Shown here in pieces: positions 1 through 8,410 of a stretch of 64,000 nt of DNA. The DNA comes from Tunturiibacter gelidiferens (GTDB taxonomy: Bacteria; Acidobacteriota; Terriglobia; Terriglobales; Acidobacteriaceae). Below the pieces are notes generated by a model, which was given only the letters and a program-made list of their open reading frames with translations, was not told where the DNA came from and ran no database searches. The stretch spans positions 241,357-305,356 of the forward strand of contig NZ_JACHEB010000007.1 in assembly GCF_014201335.1 (NCBI RefSeq). Direction: 5' to 3'. Both the position numbers and the translations under genes were made by a program. How positions within the stretch are numbered: the first letter of the stretch is position 1; the number at the start of each line of letters is the position of its first letter.

Positions 1-419
1 TTGCTTGGGTCGAAATGGAAGTCAGCATCCCGTGCGTTGGCCTCTTTGTTGAAGTGATATTGGGGCTGCTCGAGTTTCGGATTCGCAATCACATATCCGT
101 CAGCCAAAGCGTTGCGATAGTCTTTGTAGCGCTCCATGGTCGCCTTAGCTTCTGCCACAACTTCCTTAGCCTTCGCTTCATCGCCCGGCTCCTTCGGCCA
201 CACTGGCGTGATGGTCATGTGACCGGCCATGGCAGCCATACTCGGTCCCATATTTTTCATATCAGCCATATCGTTCATGTTGCCCTTGCCGGCACTCATG
301 TTCATTCCGGCCATGCTGTCCTTTGGCTGGTCCTGTTGCCAGGCGTATCCCGGCAATGCAGTCAGAAACACAGCTTCGAAAACCAACCCCGCTAAGATCA
401 TGCAACGAATGTGAACCAT
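1..419 (-). CDS. Partial Met-rich exported protein, unknown function
   Basis: Only the N-terminal 139 codons lie in the window; the gene runs off the left edge. The ATG at 419 follows a GGAGGCGGAG ribosome site by a few bases. Residues 7-26 form a signal-peptide-like hydrophobic stretch. Residues 36-68 carry ten methionines spaced mostly two to four apart, followed by a charged helix and a His-containing segment. Met-rich periplasmic stretches are known to bind copper in several families, so metal binding is a reasonable guess here, especially with a PHM-like copper protein a few kilobases away, but I do not recognise the family. The next gene in the same direction is 364 bases upstream, so it probably has its own promoter. 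Confidence 0.7.
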   Translation of the reverse strand, partial: MVHIRCMILAGLVFEAVFLTALPGYAWQQDQPKDSMAGMNMSAGKGNMNDMADMKNMGPSMAAMAGHMTITPVWPKEPGDEAKAKEVVAEAKATMERYKDYRNALADGYVIANPKLEQPQYHFNKEANARDADFHFDPS

Positions 420-783
420 CTCCGCCTCCGTCGTGGCTACCGAAAGCAGCCCCGGCTCCATTGATTCACCATTCAATCGCGGGTACCAGAGCCACCTTGG
501 CAACGTTTGACATAGCCACTGCAACATAAAAGCCGTTCCTACTCCACGGTTATCAAAAACCTATTCGAAAAGTCTCACAAGGTCCGCAAAGAGGCGACGA
601 GTTTGTGCGCGAACAGGTCTCGAAGGTCAGTATCGATCCTCTCGCGGCGCAGTCCCGCCAGCACCCACTGGTCAGGGAGGCAAACGATATTACCTCAGCC
701 TGCGTTTCATCTAAATTCAAAGAAAGGATTTGCCTGCGACTTTAGCCATTGAGCAATGGGCGGAAAAATTGGCGACGAACGGC
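420..783. other. Intergenic region with no convincing gene
   Basis: This 364-base gap separates YceI from the Met-rich gene. On the minus strand there is one open stretch of about 38 codons (roughly 685 down to 572) whose translation looks protein-like (a Leu/Arg/Asp-rich helix) but it has no start codon or ribosome site. It may be a decayed fragment or chance. No terminator hairpin or clear promoter was seen. Confidence 0.4.
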
Positions 784-1365
784 TTATTCCTTATAGACCA
801 GTCGTGGCCCACTAACCTGCTGTACTTTCAGGTCCACATCTACCTCAACGCGGTCGGCGATCTTAACAAACGGGATCCCACTCGTCATGCCATAATCCTT
901 GCGATCGAACGCCATAACACCGTTGATAACGCCCGCACCAGTGCCCTTACCCGTAACCGTCAGTTTCAACGTCTCAGGTCGGGAGACACCCCGTATGGAA
1001 AAATTCCCCATAATGTCAAAAGTATCCGGGCTGGTCTGCACAACCTTCGTTGATCGAAATTCGATCGTCGGATCCTCCTCGACGTTGAAAAAATCCTTAC
1101 TCTTCAGCTTGCCGTCCTTTACCCCACTTCCAGTATCAACGGTGGCCGCCGCAATCTTGATATCCAAAACCCCTGTCGTTACATCCGAAGAGGTGAATTT
1201 CAGAGAGGCGTCCCACTTATCGAATTTACCGACGAGAGCGACCGAGGCCTTAACGTAAAACTTGATCGCGCTGTCCTCGGGAGTCGTTTTAAAGACAGGA
1301 ACCTGTGCGAGGCTAGGCAACGGCAACAAAACAGTTGCCAGAAGGCTGAGAATAGTTAGTCGCAT
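784..1365 (-). CDS. YceI family lipid-binding-like periplasmic protein
   Basis: A 193-residue protein with an N-terminal signal peptide (residues 1-20, cleavage after SLAQ). The rest matches the YceI pattern: an eight-stranded lipocalin-like barrel with the typical DxxxSxIxFxV opening (here DSAIKFYVKA), a central segment in which the deviation from expected mixing is expressed (KDFFNVEEDPTIEFRS), and the closing FDRKDYGM segment. YceI proteins bind long isoprenoid or fatty-acyl chains in the periplasm and often sit near cytochromes. Here it is the last gene of a minus-strand block of cytochrome, TPR and CRTAC1-like genes, 115 bases after the CRTAC1-like gene, which would suit a quinone or lipid carrier role, but that is inference. 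Confidence 0.88.
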   Translation of the reverse strand: MRLTILSLLATVLLPLPSLAQVPVFKTTPEDSAIKFYVKASVALVGKFDKWDASLKFTSSDVTTGVLDIKIAAATVDTGSGVKDGKLKSKDFFNVEEDPTIEFRSTKVVQTSPDTFDIMGNFSIRGVSRPETLKLTVTGKGTGAGVINGVMAFDRKDYGMTSGIPFVKIADRVEVDVDLKVQQVSGPRLVYKE

Positions 1366-1480
1366 GGTGCTTGAGTTTCAACTTTCCCCGCTTCCCTGTC
1401 AACAGAAGATGTAGCTCTGCGAGCTACTATTTCTTCGTGCCTGAGACCGAATTTCGCGATATGCAGCCGAGCTTAGGCAA

Positions 1481-3382
1481 CTAGCCCTTCCGTTTGGCGG
1501 CTTTGAGCGGTCCAGCCTTCACAATCTTTCCACCCTCCTGAACGACATAGAGCTGGTTGACTTCAAGATCTGTCAGTACATCCACCTGCCCGCTAAGCCA
1601 ACGGATCTCCACGCTATCCACTTTCTTGGCCTGGTCCAGCCCGAAGTGCATACGCATATCGTTTTGCGAAAAATAGCTGCCCCCGCTCCGTAGTTCATCA
1701 AGCTGTCTTGAAGGCTTCTGGGCACCAGGCGTCGTTGCGGCCGTCACAATCACCCGGCTTCCAATGCCCGAACGATTGGACTTTACTCCTACCAGTTTGA
1801 TCTTGATCCAGTTTCGATTCAGGGTCGAGTCGCAACGTAAAAGCTGAGGCGCTGCATTTATGCAGTTGACCACGATATCCAAATCTCCGTCGTTATCGTA
1901 GTCGCCAAAAGCACAGCCCCTGGCAGGTACATCCTCTAGAATTCCAGGGCCACCTTTATTCGTGACATCCTGAAAACGGCCGTTGCGCAAATTTCGATAA
2001 AGATACTTATGTTCCGCGTACTTTAGATCGGCCTTCGATTTGTCGACCTCGGGATAAACGTGGCCATTCGACATCAGAATATCGAGCCACCCATCGTTAT
2101 CCATGTCGAAGAAGCCAACCCCCCATCCGAGCAGCCGCGTATTTTCGCCTAAACCGCTTGGATAGGTATGGTCTTCGAACGTCGCATCTCCCATGTTGGT
2201 GTACAGCGAATCCGTGTCACCTGCAAAATTCGTCTTCACAATGTCGAGATTACCGCTGTGGCTATAATCTCCAATCGAAACGCCCATCCCTGCTTGCGGT
2301 TTGGCCTCGGCCGACAGCGCCGCTCCAGCCTCGATTGCGATATCGCGAAAGGTCCCGTCCTTCTGGTTCAGATAGAGCGTGGCTGGCGCCGAATCGTTTG
2401 CGACATAGATATCCGGCCAACCATCATTGTCCAGATCTGAAGCGGCAACGCTAAGTCCATAGGTTCCCACAGCAGTCCACATTCCGGACTTCTCGCTGAC
2501 GTCGCTGAATGTCCCATCGCCATTGTTACGATAAAGAATGTTTCGGCCGCCAGGTAGCCCCGGAGGGCCGCACGCCACGAGCATTCCCTTATAAGTACAC
2601 GGTCCATCCTCCGGCAAGGGCGCGGTCTTCAAGTCGAAATCGACATAGTTGGCAACGAACAGATCAAGATGCCCATCACGGTTGTAGTCGACAAACGTGC
2701 ATCCTGTATTCCAGCGCACCTTCGGTCCAGGCTGAATAAGACCTGCCTGTTGTGTCACGTCGGTAAAGGTTCCGTTGCCGTTATTGCGATAGAGGGCGTT
2801 CTGCCCGTAGTACGTCACAAACAAATCATCATTGCCGTCGTTGTTATAGTCGCCAACGCAGCATGCTTGCCCCCAGCCCGTCTTATGCTCCAAGCCGGAC
2901 CCGATAGTTACATCAGTGAATGTTCCATCTCGATTATTTTTGAACAGGTGGCACCGTGGCTCCTGTCCCGAGGGAAAACCCTCCAATCGCCAGCCGTTGA
3001 CGAAGAACAGATCAAGCCAGCCGTCATTGTCGTAGTCATAAAACGCCAAGCCACAACCGGTAGTCTCCAACAGATACTTATTCTTTGCTTCCCCGCCATA
3101 GATTGTCTTCGCCGTAAGGCCTGCTTCCTTCGCGACGTCAAGAAAACTCAACCCCAGCGGCGTGTCCTCTAATGGAGACTTTTCCCCAGGTGGCGGAGGG
3201 GCTGGCTTTGCGTCGTAGCTGCGTTCCTGCGGGCCTATGCCCTTGACTGGTGGCGGAGTCTGCTGCAACGGCGAAGCCAGCGCCAGAATATCCGCGAACG
3301 GAAGCACCAGTGCGGTGCGACTCAGGGATCGAATGAATTTGCGGCGATTCAAGTCAGTGAATTTTCTTTTCAAATTCCTCAA
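1481..3382 (-). CDS. CRTAC1-like FG-GAP/VCBS propeller with ASPIC/UnbV domain (left copy)
   Basis: A 633-residue exported protein. Near the N-terminus an NRRKFIRSL motif followed by a hydrophobic run is a twin-arginine signal. Seven Asp-rich calcium loops of the DxDxDGxxDxxx type (for example DYDNDGWLDLFF, DMDNDGWLDILM) are spaced along residues 110-520, as expected for a seven-bladed integrin-like propeller. An ASPIC/UnbV domain closes the protein (about 535-625, with SGIGSRV and SGGSYFSQND). Two conserved Cys sites (GQACCVGD and CTYKGMLVACGPPG) are shared with the right-hand paralogue at 26150. The start shown is a TTG; a second TTG at 3352 aligns better with the paralogue's start. The family's biochemical role is unknown. 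It follows the TPR gene by 173 bases, and YceI follows it. Confidence 0.88.
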   Translation of the reverse strand: MRNLKRKFTDLNRRKFIRSLSRTALVLPFADILALASPLQQTPPPVKGIGPQERSYDAKPAPPPPGEKSPLEDTPLGLSFLDVAKEAGLTAKTIYGGEAKNKYLLETTGCGLAFYDYDNDGWLDLFFVNGWRLEGFPSGQEPRCHLFKNNRDGTFTDVTIGSGLEHKTGWGQACCVGDYNNDGNDDLFVTYYGQNALYRNNGNGTFTDVTQQAGLIQPGPKVRWNTGCTFVDYNRDGHLDLFVANYVDFDLKTAPLPEDGPCTYKGMLVACGPPGLPGGRNILYRNNGDGTFSDVSEKSGMWTAVGTYGLSVAASDLDNDGWPDIYVANDSAPATLYLNQKDGTFRDIAIEAGAALSAEAKPQAGMGVSIGDYSHSGNLDIVKTNFAGDTDSLYTNMGDATFEDHTYPSGLGENTRLLGWGVGFFDMDNDGWLDILMSNGHVYPEVDKSKADLKYAEHKYLYRNLRNGRFQDVTNKGGPGILEDVPARGCAFGDYDNDGDLDIVVNCINAAPQLLRCDSTLNRNWIKIKLVGVKSNRSGIGSRVIVTAATTPGAQKPSRQLDELRSGGSYFSQNDMRMHFGLDQAKKVDSVEIRWLSGQVDVLTDLEVNQLYVVQEGGKIVKAGPLKAAKRKG

Positions 3383-3555
3383 GCCCCAACACCGAAAGTA
3401 TGTAGCAGTTTGATGGTTCGGACAACTCTCATCGAAGCGTGCTTCATTGATTGCCTTGTCTACTGTGCGCTGAATTATAGCGAACCCTCAGAGACACTGT
3501 ACACGGGCGGCTTTCGCTACATCTGGCGTTTGCTCCGTGTCCGACTCACGCAGAA

Positions 3556-5334
3556 TTAGGGATTGCCAGCCGTCTTCAAAGCCTGAGCCTCCTGGCGCTC
3601 CGCTGCTGCCTCTGCGGTTTTGCCCTGCTTCTCCAGTGCTGCCGCAAGCCCAAGATGCGCTTCCACATACTTCGGGTCATAACTCAACGCATCATGAAAT
3701 TGCGTACTGGCCCCTTCCACATCGCCACTGCGCAGCGCAGAGTTCCCGGCGTTGGTAGCGACCTCGGCACGCTGACGGTTCATATTGCCCCGCATAAGCT
3801 CCGCTGCTTTCTTCCGTTCTGCAGCTGCCTCACCAGGTTGATTCTGTTTGGTCAAGACCGCCGCAAGCGTCAGATGCGGGTCAGGTTGGCGAGGGAGTTG
3901 GCGGATAGCCTCACGCAGCGCCATCGTAGCGTCAGGCAGCTTATTTAACTTGTCGTAGACACTTCCTAGCGCCGCCCATCCATCTCCGTTCTCAGGACGA
4001 AGCTTGAGCGAGATATTCATCTCACGCGCCGCATCCTCATACCGTCCCGACTGCATATAGAGGACGCCGAGGAGATAAGGGGCCTCGGCTGCCGACGGAT
4101 CAAGCCTCTGCGCCGTCTCTAACTCTGGTATCGCGCCCGCCGCATCATCCTGCATCTTGAGCGCAAGGCCGAGGTCATAATGCAACTGTGGCGCATCAGG
4201 CGCCAGCTTCAGTGCCTGATGCAATTCCGCCACCGCGTCGCTAAACTGGCTCAACTGCACATAAGCGGCTGCAAGATTCTGATGCGCCGTCACGCTCTCC
4301 GGGGCAATGGAAATGGCGCGTTGCAGAACTGGAACCGCGTCCTTGGCCTGTTGCACCTGGCCGAGCGCCATTCCAAGATTCGTCATAGCTTCAGCGTTGC
4401 TCGGTTCGGCGGCTACTACTTTCTTAAACAATGCAATCGATTCCTGTACTCTATTGGATCGCTGCAAAGCGAGTGCAAGTTGGTACGATGCCGAAATCGA
4501 ATTTGGCTCCTGCTGCAACACATGTTCGAAAATCGGAATCGCCTGCTCGTCCTTTCCATCCGCCACAAGAGCTTTCCCAAGTTCCAATCCGATCGTCACA
4601 TTCTGTGGAGCGAGTCGCGATGCCTCCATCATTTCCGGCATCGCGTCCCCTTCGCCTCGGGCCCGCATCGCCAAACCAAGATGTAGATGTGCAGCTACTA
4701 AATCCGGATTCAAGTGAATCGCCGCCGCAAATTCCTCTTGCGCGTGATTCCAGACTTTCTGCTGCGCATAGAGCGATCCCATCTCATCATGCAACTCTGC
4801 ATTCTGAGGATCTATCGCGAGCGCGACTTTCATCTTCGTTATCGCCGGGCCGATCTGTCCATTCGCCGCAAGTGAGCGTGCGTATCCCGCCAATACATAG
4901 GAAGGAAGTGCATGCTTCTGTAAACGTGAGTCCGCTTCCACCTTGGAAAATAAAGAAATAGCCTTCTCGGACGCACCAATCTGTCCATACGCCAACGCGA
5001 GGTTCATCTGCGCGGTGCTGTCAGTACTCTTAATCGCGAGCGCTCGTTCAAGCTCCCGAATACCTTCTTTCACATCGCCACGATTCACCAGGACTGCACC
5101 AAGTGCGCTGTGCCCTTGTTCAGCCTGCGGAGCCAATTGGACGACCTGCTCAAAGTCTGTCTGTGCCGCGCTTAGATCCTTCTGAGCCAACGCAGCTTGC
5201 CCAGCACGATACGCCGCATCTGCCTTTCTCAGTGCAGCCGAAGGTTCTTGCGAGAAACCAAGGTTGGAGAGAGCAATCAAACCAACCAATATCGCCTTCA
5301 AGGCAGAGAGCCCGTTTTGTTGAAGTTTATCCAT
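3556..5334 (-). CDS. Exported TPR protein (left copy)
   Basis: A 592-residue protein with a signal peptide (residues 1-28, ending LGFSQ) followed by roughly fourteen tetratricopeptide repeats that fill the rest of the chain. The open frame extends to 5460 but that would run into the upstream gene; the ATG at 5334 gives a proper signal peptide and leaves a 91-base gap. It is a clear paralogue of the TPR protein at 24166: both open with KAxxAxRAGxAA, both contain near-identical C-terminal blocks (RPENGDGWAALGSVYDKLN against RPDNGDAWAILGNVYKNNN), and both stand next to a CRTAC1-like gene. TPR arrays mediate protein contacts, so a periplasmic scaffold is the likely role; no enzymatic motif is visible. 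Confidence 0.88.
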   Translation of the reverse strand: MDKLQQNGLSALKAILVGLIALSNLGFSQEPSAALRKADAAYRAGQAALAQKDLSAAQTDFEQVVQLAPQAEQGHSALGAVLVNRGDVKEGIRELERALAIKSTDSTAQMNLALAYGQIGASEKAISLFSKVEADSRLQKHALPSYVLAGYARSLAANGQIGPAITKMKVALAIDPQNAELHDEMGSLYAQQKVWNHAQEEFAAAIHLNPDLVAAHLHLGLAMRARGEGDAMPEMMEASRLAPQNVTIGLELGKALVADGKDEQAIPIFEHVLQQEPNSISASYQLALALQRSNRVQESIALFKKVVAAEPSNAEAMTNLGMALGQVQQAKDAVPVLQRAISIAPESVTAHQNLAAAYVQLSQFSDAVAELHQALKLAPDAPQLHYDLGLALKMQDDAAGAIPELETAQRLDPSAAEAPYLLGVLYMQSGRYEDAAREMNISLKLRPENGDGWAALGSVYDKLNKLPDATMALREAIRQLPRQPDPHLTLAAVLTKQNQPGEAAAERKKAAELMRGNMNRQRAEVATNAGNSALRSGDVEGASTQFHDALSYDPKYVEAHLGLAAALEKQGKTAEAAAERQEAQALKTAGNP

Positions 5335-5425
5335 GGACTTGCCGCGAACTCGATTCTGTCTTTCCCTAAAGAAGATCATTACCAACACAACTAGATCTAA
5401 CGGCATCGAGAATCGGTTTCGACAA

Positions 5426-7636
5426 TCAAAGACGTGCCAGGTTCGCCCGCGCCGCTGCATGTTGAGGATCCAGCATCAGAGCGTGCTCGAAGTCTTTGCG
5501 GGCCAACCCAGCTTCTCCGTTACGAGCGTGCAATACACCTAGATTATTCCAATCATCTGCATTCTTTGGCTCCAGACTAATAGCTGCGTTCTGTTCATTA
5601 ATTGCGTCACGCAGTTGTCCCATCTGAGAATAGAGCTGGGCAAGCTGCCGGTGCGGCACCGCTTCTTTAGGCCGCAGAGTCTGAACCGATTTGAACTGAT
5701 CTAGCGCGTCGGCAAGTTTTCCGGACTGAGCATAGATGTTCCCAAGCAACTGATGCGCGTCAGCGTCGTCCCGCAGTTTCAGAGCGCGCTCTAATAACAC
5801 CGCCGCGCCGGGCAACTCGTTGTTATCCGCTTCAATGCCGGCCAGGTTGTACAGCGCATCGAAGTTCGGGGCAATAGCGATCGCCGATTCAAACTCCTGC
5901 CGCGCCTCTGCGGTGCGGCCAACTGTAACGAGCACTCCCCCCAGCTCATTATGTGAAACAGCATCATTTGGATTCTCCACCAACAGGCGACGATATTCCT
6001 GTTCGGCTGCCACGTAGTTGTCATGTTTAGCTTCAAGATGCGCGAGGTCGAAGCGTGCATCGGCACTCTGGGGGTCGATAGTCAACGCCCTCTCGTACTC
6101 GCCCTGTGCCTGCTGCCAGTCTCCGATGCCGTCGAGTGCCGTTCCAAGAGCAATCAGACTTCGGACATCTGTCGGTGCCGCTGTCAGAATGCGGCGATAG
6201 AGATCGACGGCAGGCCTATAGTCGCCTGAAATCATGTCTGCAGAAGCAAGATTGTAAAGTGCAGTATGATCCTTGGGGTCTTTCCGCAGATTGTTCTGCA
6301 TCCATGCCTGCTCGAGAAGGACCCTCGGATCTTCCTCAGTATGCGGCAGAGGTCGCGGCAGAACCTGAAGCCACAGGTGGCCCATCTCGTCGACAGAGCG
6401 GTTCCCGGCCTTCACTCGCAAAGGTGGACTGTTTGGGTTGCGAACATTGCCCTTGGAATTATCGTAGGTGTAACGCATGTGCAGGACCGTGTTTTTCGGC
6501 AGAAACGTCGGCGATTGAAAACGGTAGACTGACTGCCGATCGATATCCCAATCTCGTATAAGAACCAGCCATTTCTTTTCTCCATCGGGCAGTATGGCGT
6601 AGCCCTCCAATCTCTTTCCAAGATAATGAGCATGCGGATAGACTCCCAGAACATCGACGTCGACGGGGAGTTTAAGCTCATCTTCGATAACAAACGCCGC
6701 GTCTCCAGCAGGAATATCAATGGCGCCGTCATGTTCCAACTGCAAAAGCATAGGATGTGCCGTAGCAGGCTTGTCCGCAAAATAGAGACCCACGGTAGCT
6801 TGCAATGTCTCTACCTTGCCAGTGGGCTTCAGATGCATATTCAGAATCAAGTCATTGCCCGGATCGATCCGCCAGGGCATACCGCTCAGCTCGATAAGAG
6901 CCGGAGAGTCGGGCTTCCAAAAGAGAAAATGACTGTCAGGGTCGAAAGTGTCGCCAGAATCGACAGTGAGCTCCATACCAGGAACTCCTTGCATCCAGTC
7001 GTCGGGATGTTGACGACGCAATGAGGCAGTACGATCGATCAGCATATTCGCGTGGTGCACCACTTGTGCGGCTCCTGGCCTGATCTCCATAGCGCGAACG
7101 TACTTGGTCTCCGTAATCGGCACAGGCAGAATGAAGTTGCGAAAAAGATCAGTTCCGGACGCGGGAACCTGCATCGGCGAAGTCACTTTCAAAACGAGGT
7201 CGGGCATCCCGAGCTGCCATTCTCCCGAAAAGACCGGTGCTTTCGGCGCCTCTCGGGAATCACCTTCAGGCATGCCACTCTCGACCCACTCCTTGAGCAA
7301 AGCGATATCTTCTGCGGAGAGTCGACGGCTATCGGCAAAATTACCAAAACCCGGTTCGGGTAGCCAGGGAGGCATGTAGCGGCTTTGGGTCACGGTCTTA
7401 ATCTGTATTCCCCATCGTTTCGCATCGGCATAGGAAAGCAGATTAAACGGGCCAGAGCCGCCAGGATGATGGCAGCTACTGCATTGCTTATACAAGATGG
7501 GCGCGATCTGCCGGCTGAAAGTAACCGGAGCCGTGGCAGCCTGAACGCGGACATGGAATGGCTTCGCCCAAAACGCGAGAAATACACCGGCGCATAAGAG
7601 TATCGCGGAAACGTGTTTCGCGCCCGATGATGTCAT
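5426..7636 (-). CDS. Cytochrome c / PHM-like copper monooxygenase / TPR fusion
   Basis: A 736-residue exported three-part protein. After a signal anchor (residues 8-34) comes a haem c site, CSSCH at 52-56. Residues 135-425 resemble the two-domain fold of peptidylglycine alpha-hydroxylating monooxygenase: HH at 194-195 and H268 match the CuH ligands, and H335, H337 and M387 match the CuM ligands, in the right order and with sensible spacing. Residues 430-736 are TPRs. Enzymes of that family use ascorbate and oxygen to hydroxylate C-H bonds; here a haem c could supply electrons instead. The substrate cannot be told from sequence. It overlaps the upstream redoxin gene by 4 bases (ATGA), so the two are probably translated together; the TPR gene at 5334 follows. 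Confidence 0.85.
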   Translation of the reverse strand: MTSSGAKHVSAILLCAGVFLAFWAKPFHVRVQAATAPVTFSRQIAPILYKQCSSCHHPGGSGPFNLLSYADAKRWGIQIKTVTQSRYMPPWLPEPGFGNFADSRRLSAEDIALLKEWVESGMPEGDSREAPKAPVFSGEWQLGMPDLVLKVTSPMQVPASGTDLFRNFILPVPITETKYVRAMEIRPGAAQVVHHANMLIDRTASLRRQHPDDWMQGVPGMELTVDSGDTFDPDSHFLFWKPDSPALIELSGMPWRIDPGNDLILNMHLKPTGKVETLQATVGLYFADKPATAHPMLLQLEHDGAIDIPAGDAAFVIEDELKLPVDVDVLGVYPHAHYLGKRLEGYAILPDGEKKWLVLIRDWDIDRQSVYRFQSPTFLPKNTVLHMRYTYDNSKGNVRNPNSPPLRVKAGNRSVDEMGHLWLQVLPRPLPHTEEDPRVLLEQAWMQNNLRKDPKDHTALYNLASADMISGDYRPAVDLYRRILTAAPTDVRSLIALGTALDGIGDWQQAQGEYERALTIDPQSADARFDLAHLEAKHDNYVAAEQEYRRLLVENPNDAVSHNELGGVLVTVGRTAEARQEFESAIAIAPNFDALYNLAGIEADNNELPGAAVLLERALKLRDDADAHQLLGNIYAQSGKLADALDQFKSVQTLRPKEAVPHRQLAQLYSQMGQLRDAINEQNAAISLEPKNADDWNNLGVLHARNGEAGLARKDFEHALMLDPQHAAARANLARL

Positions 7637-8232
7637 GGATGTCCTATGATTCCGCAGCCCACAGCGGGCCCGTTTGGCTGCTGCACTACGTGACCTTCAA
7701 GAACGTCGGAGATCGCTCTCTCCAGATCATGTTGAGTCGCCTTGGGCCGTTCCTGTCCAAGACGGACATAGCGATCATCGATGCGCCCGTGATACACAGA
7801 ACGAAAAGTATCACCGCCGCGCGGCTCCGGAACAAGAACTGCAGACTCAGGTGTGACCTTGGCGCGAGCAAGAGTAACGAGTTGATGATCCGGATCGAGC
7901 AGCACGTGTTTTTCAGAGCCGTAAACTGCTTCATGTTGCTTCACAGCATCGGCAGTCGTTCCATAATTTGGGTAAACGAACCACAGCACTACACCCCGAG
8001 CTGCAAATTCCTCTTCAATGTGTCGCATCTCCGGTACATAACGATTGGAGATCGGACAATCGGACGCGGCAAAAAAAAGAACAACTGCGGAAGCACCGGA
8101 CGGAGCAAGGCTCCGGACAGGTTCTCCGTTCAGGTAGTATCCATAGGTCGCCTGCGTTTTCTGTGCCTGACACATCCCCCCATAAAGGAACGCAGAAACC
8201 AACACACAGATCGTAAACAAAGGGCGCCGCAT
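7633..8232 (-). CDS. Exported redoxin (AhpC/TSA-like thioredoxin fold)
   Basis: A 199-residue thioredoxin-fold protein. The chosen ATG at 8232 follows CGGAGAACG and gives a clean signal peptide (MRRPLFTIC... to MCQAQ); the open frame reaches back to a TTG at 8271. The motif FFAASDCPISNRYVPE carries the single likely peroxidatic or redox cysteine, and a second Cys lies near the C-terminus in AVGCGI. In related Acidobacteriota proteins as I know them, this redoxin often occurs with a cytochrome c and a PHM-like domain; here it is a separate gene whose stop overlaps the start of that fusion gene by 4 bases. The likely job is thiol redox chemistry or copper-site reduction for its partner, which is inference. 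Confidence 0.83.
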   Translation of the reverse strand: MRRPLFTICVLVSAFLYGGMCQAQKTQATYGYYLNGEPVRSLAPSGASAVVLFFAASDCPISNRYVPEMRHIEEEFAARGVVLWFVYPNYGTTADAVKQHEAVYGSEKHVLLDPDHQLVTLARAKVTPESAVLVPEPRGGDTFRSVYHGRIDDRYVRLGQERPKATQHDLERAISDVLEGHVVQQPNGPAVGCGIIGHP

Positions 8233-8410
8233 CGTTCTCCGAGTAAACAGCATTCTCGCTGCTCCAGGCAAGCACTTTGCTCAAAACATCTGCCGAAGCA
8301 AAAATCTAGTCTCTAAACGTCAATAACTATCTCGCGCACCTGCAAATGGAGCGTAGGACTCCAGACCGTCCTTAACGATCCTTCTCTTTACCGTCTCGTT
8401 AGACACTCCT

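Noticed and set aside
572..685. Protein-like open stretch of about 38 codons on the minus strand
   Set aside because: No start codon, no ribosome site and too short to judge; noted only in the intergenic entry.
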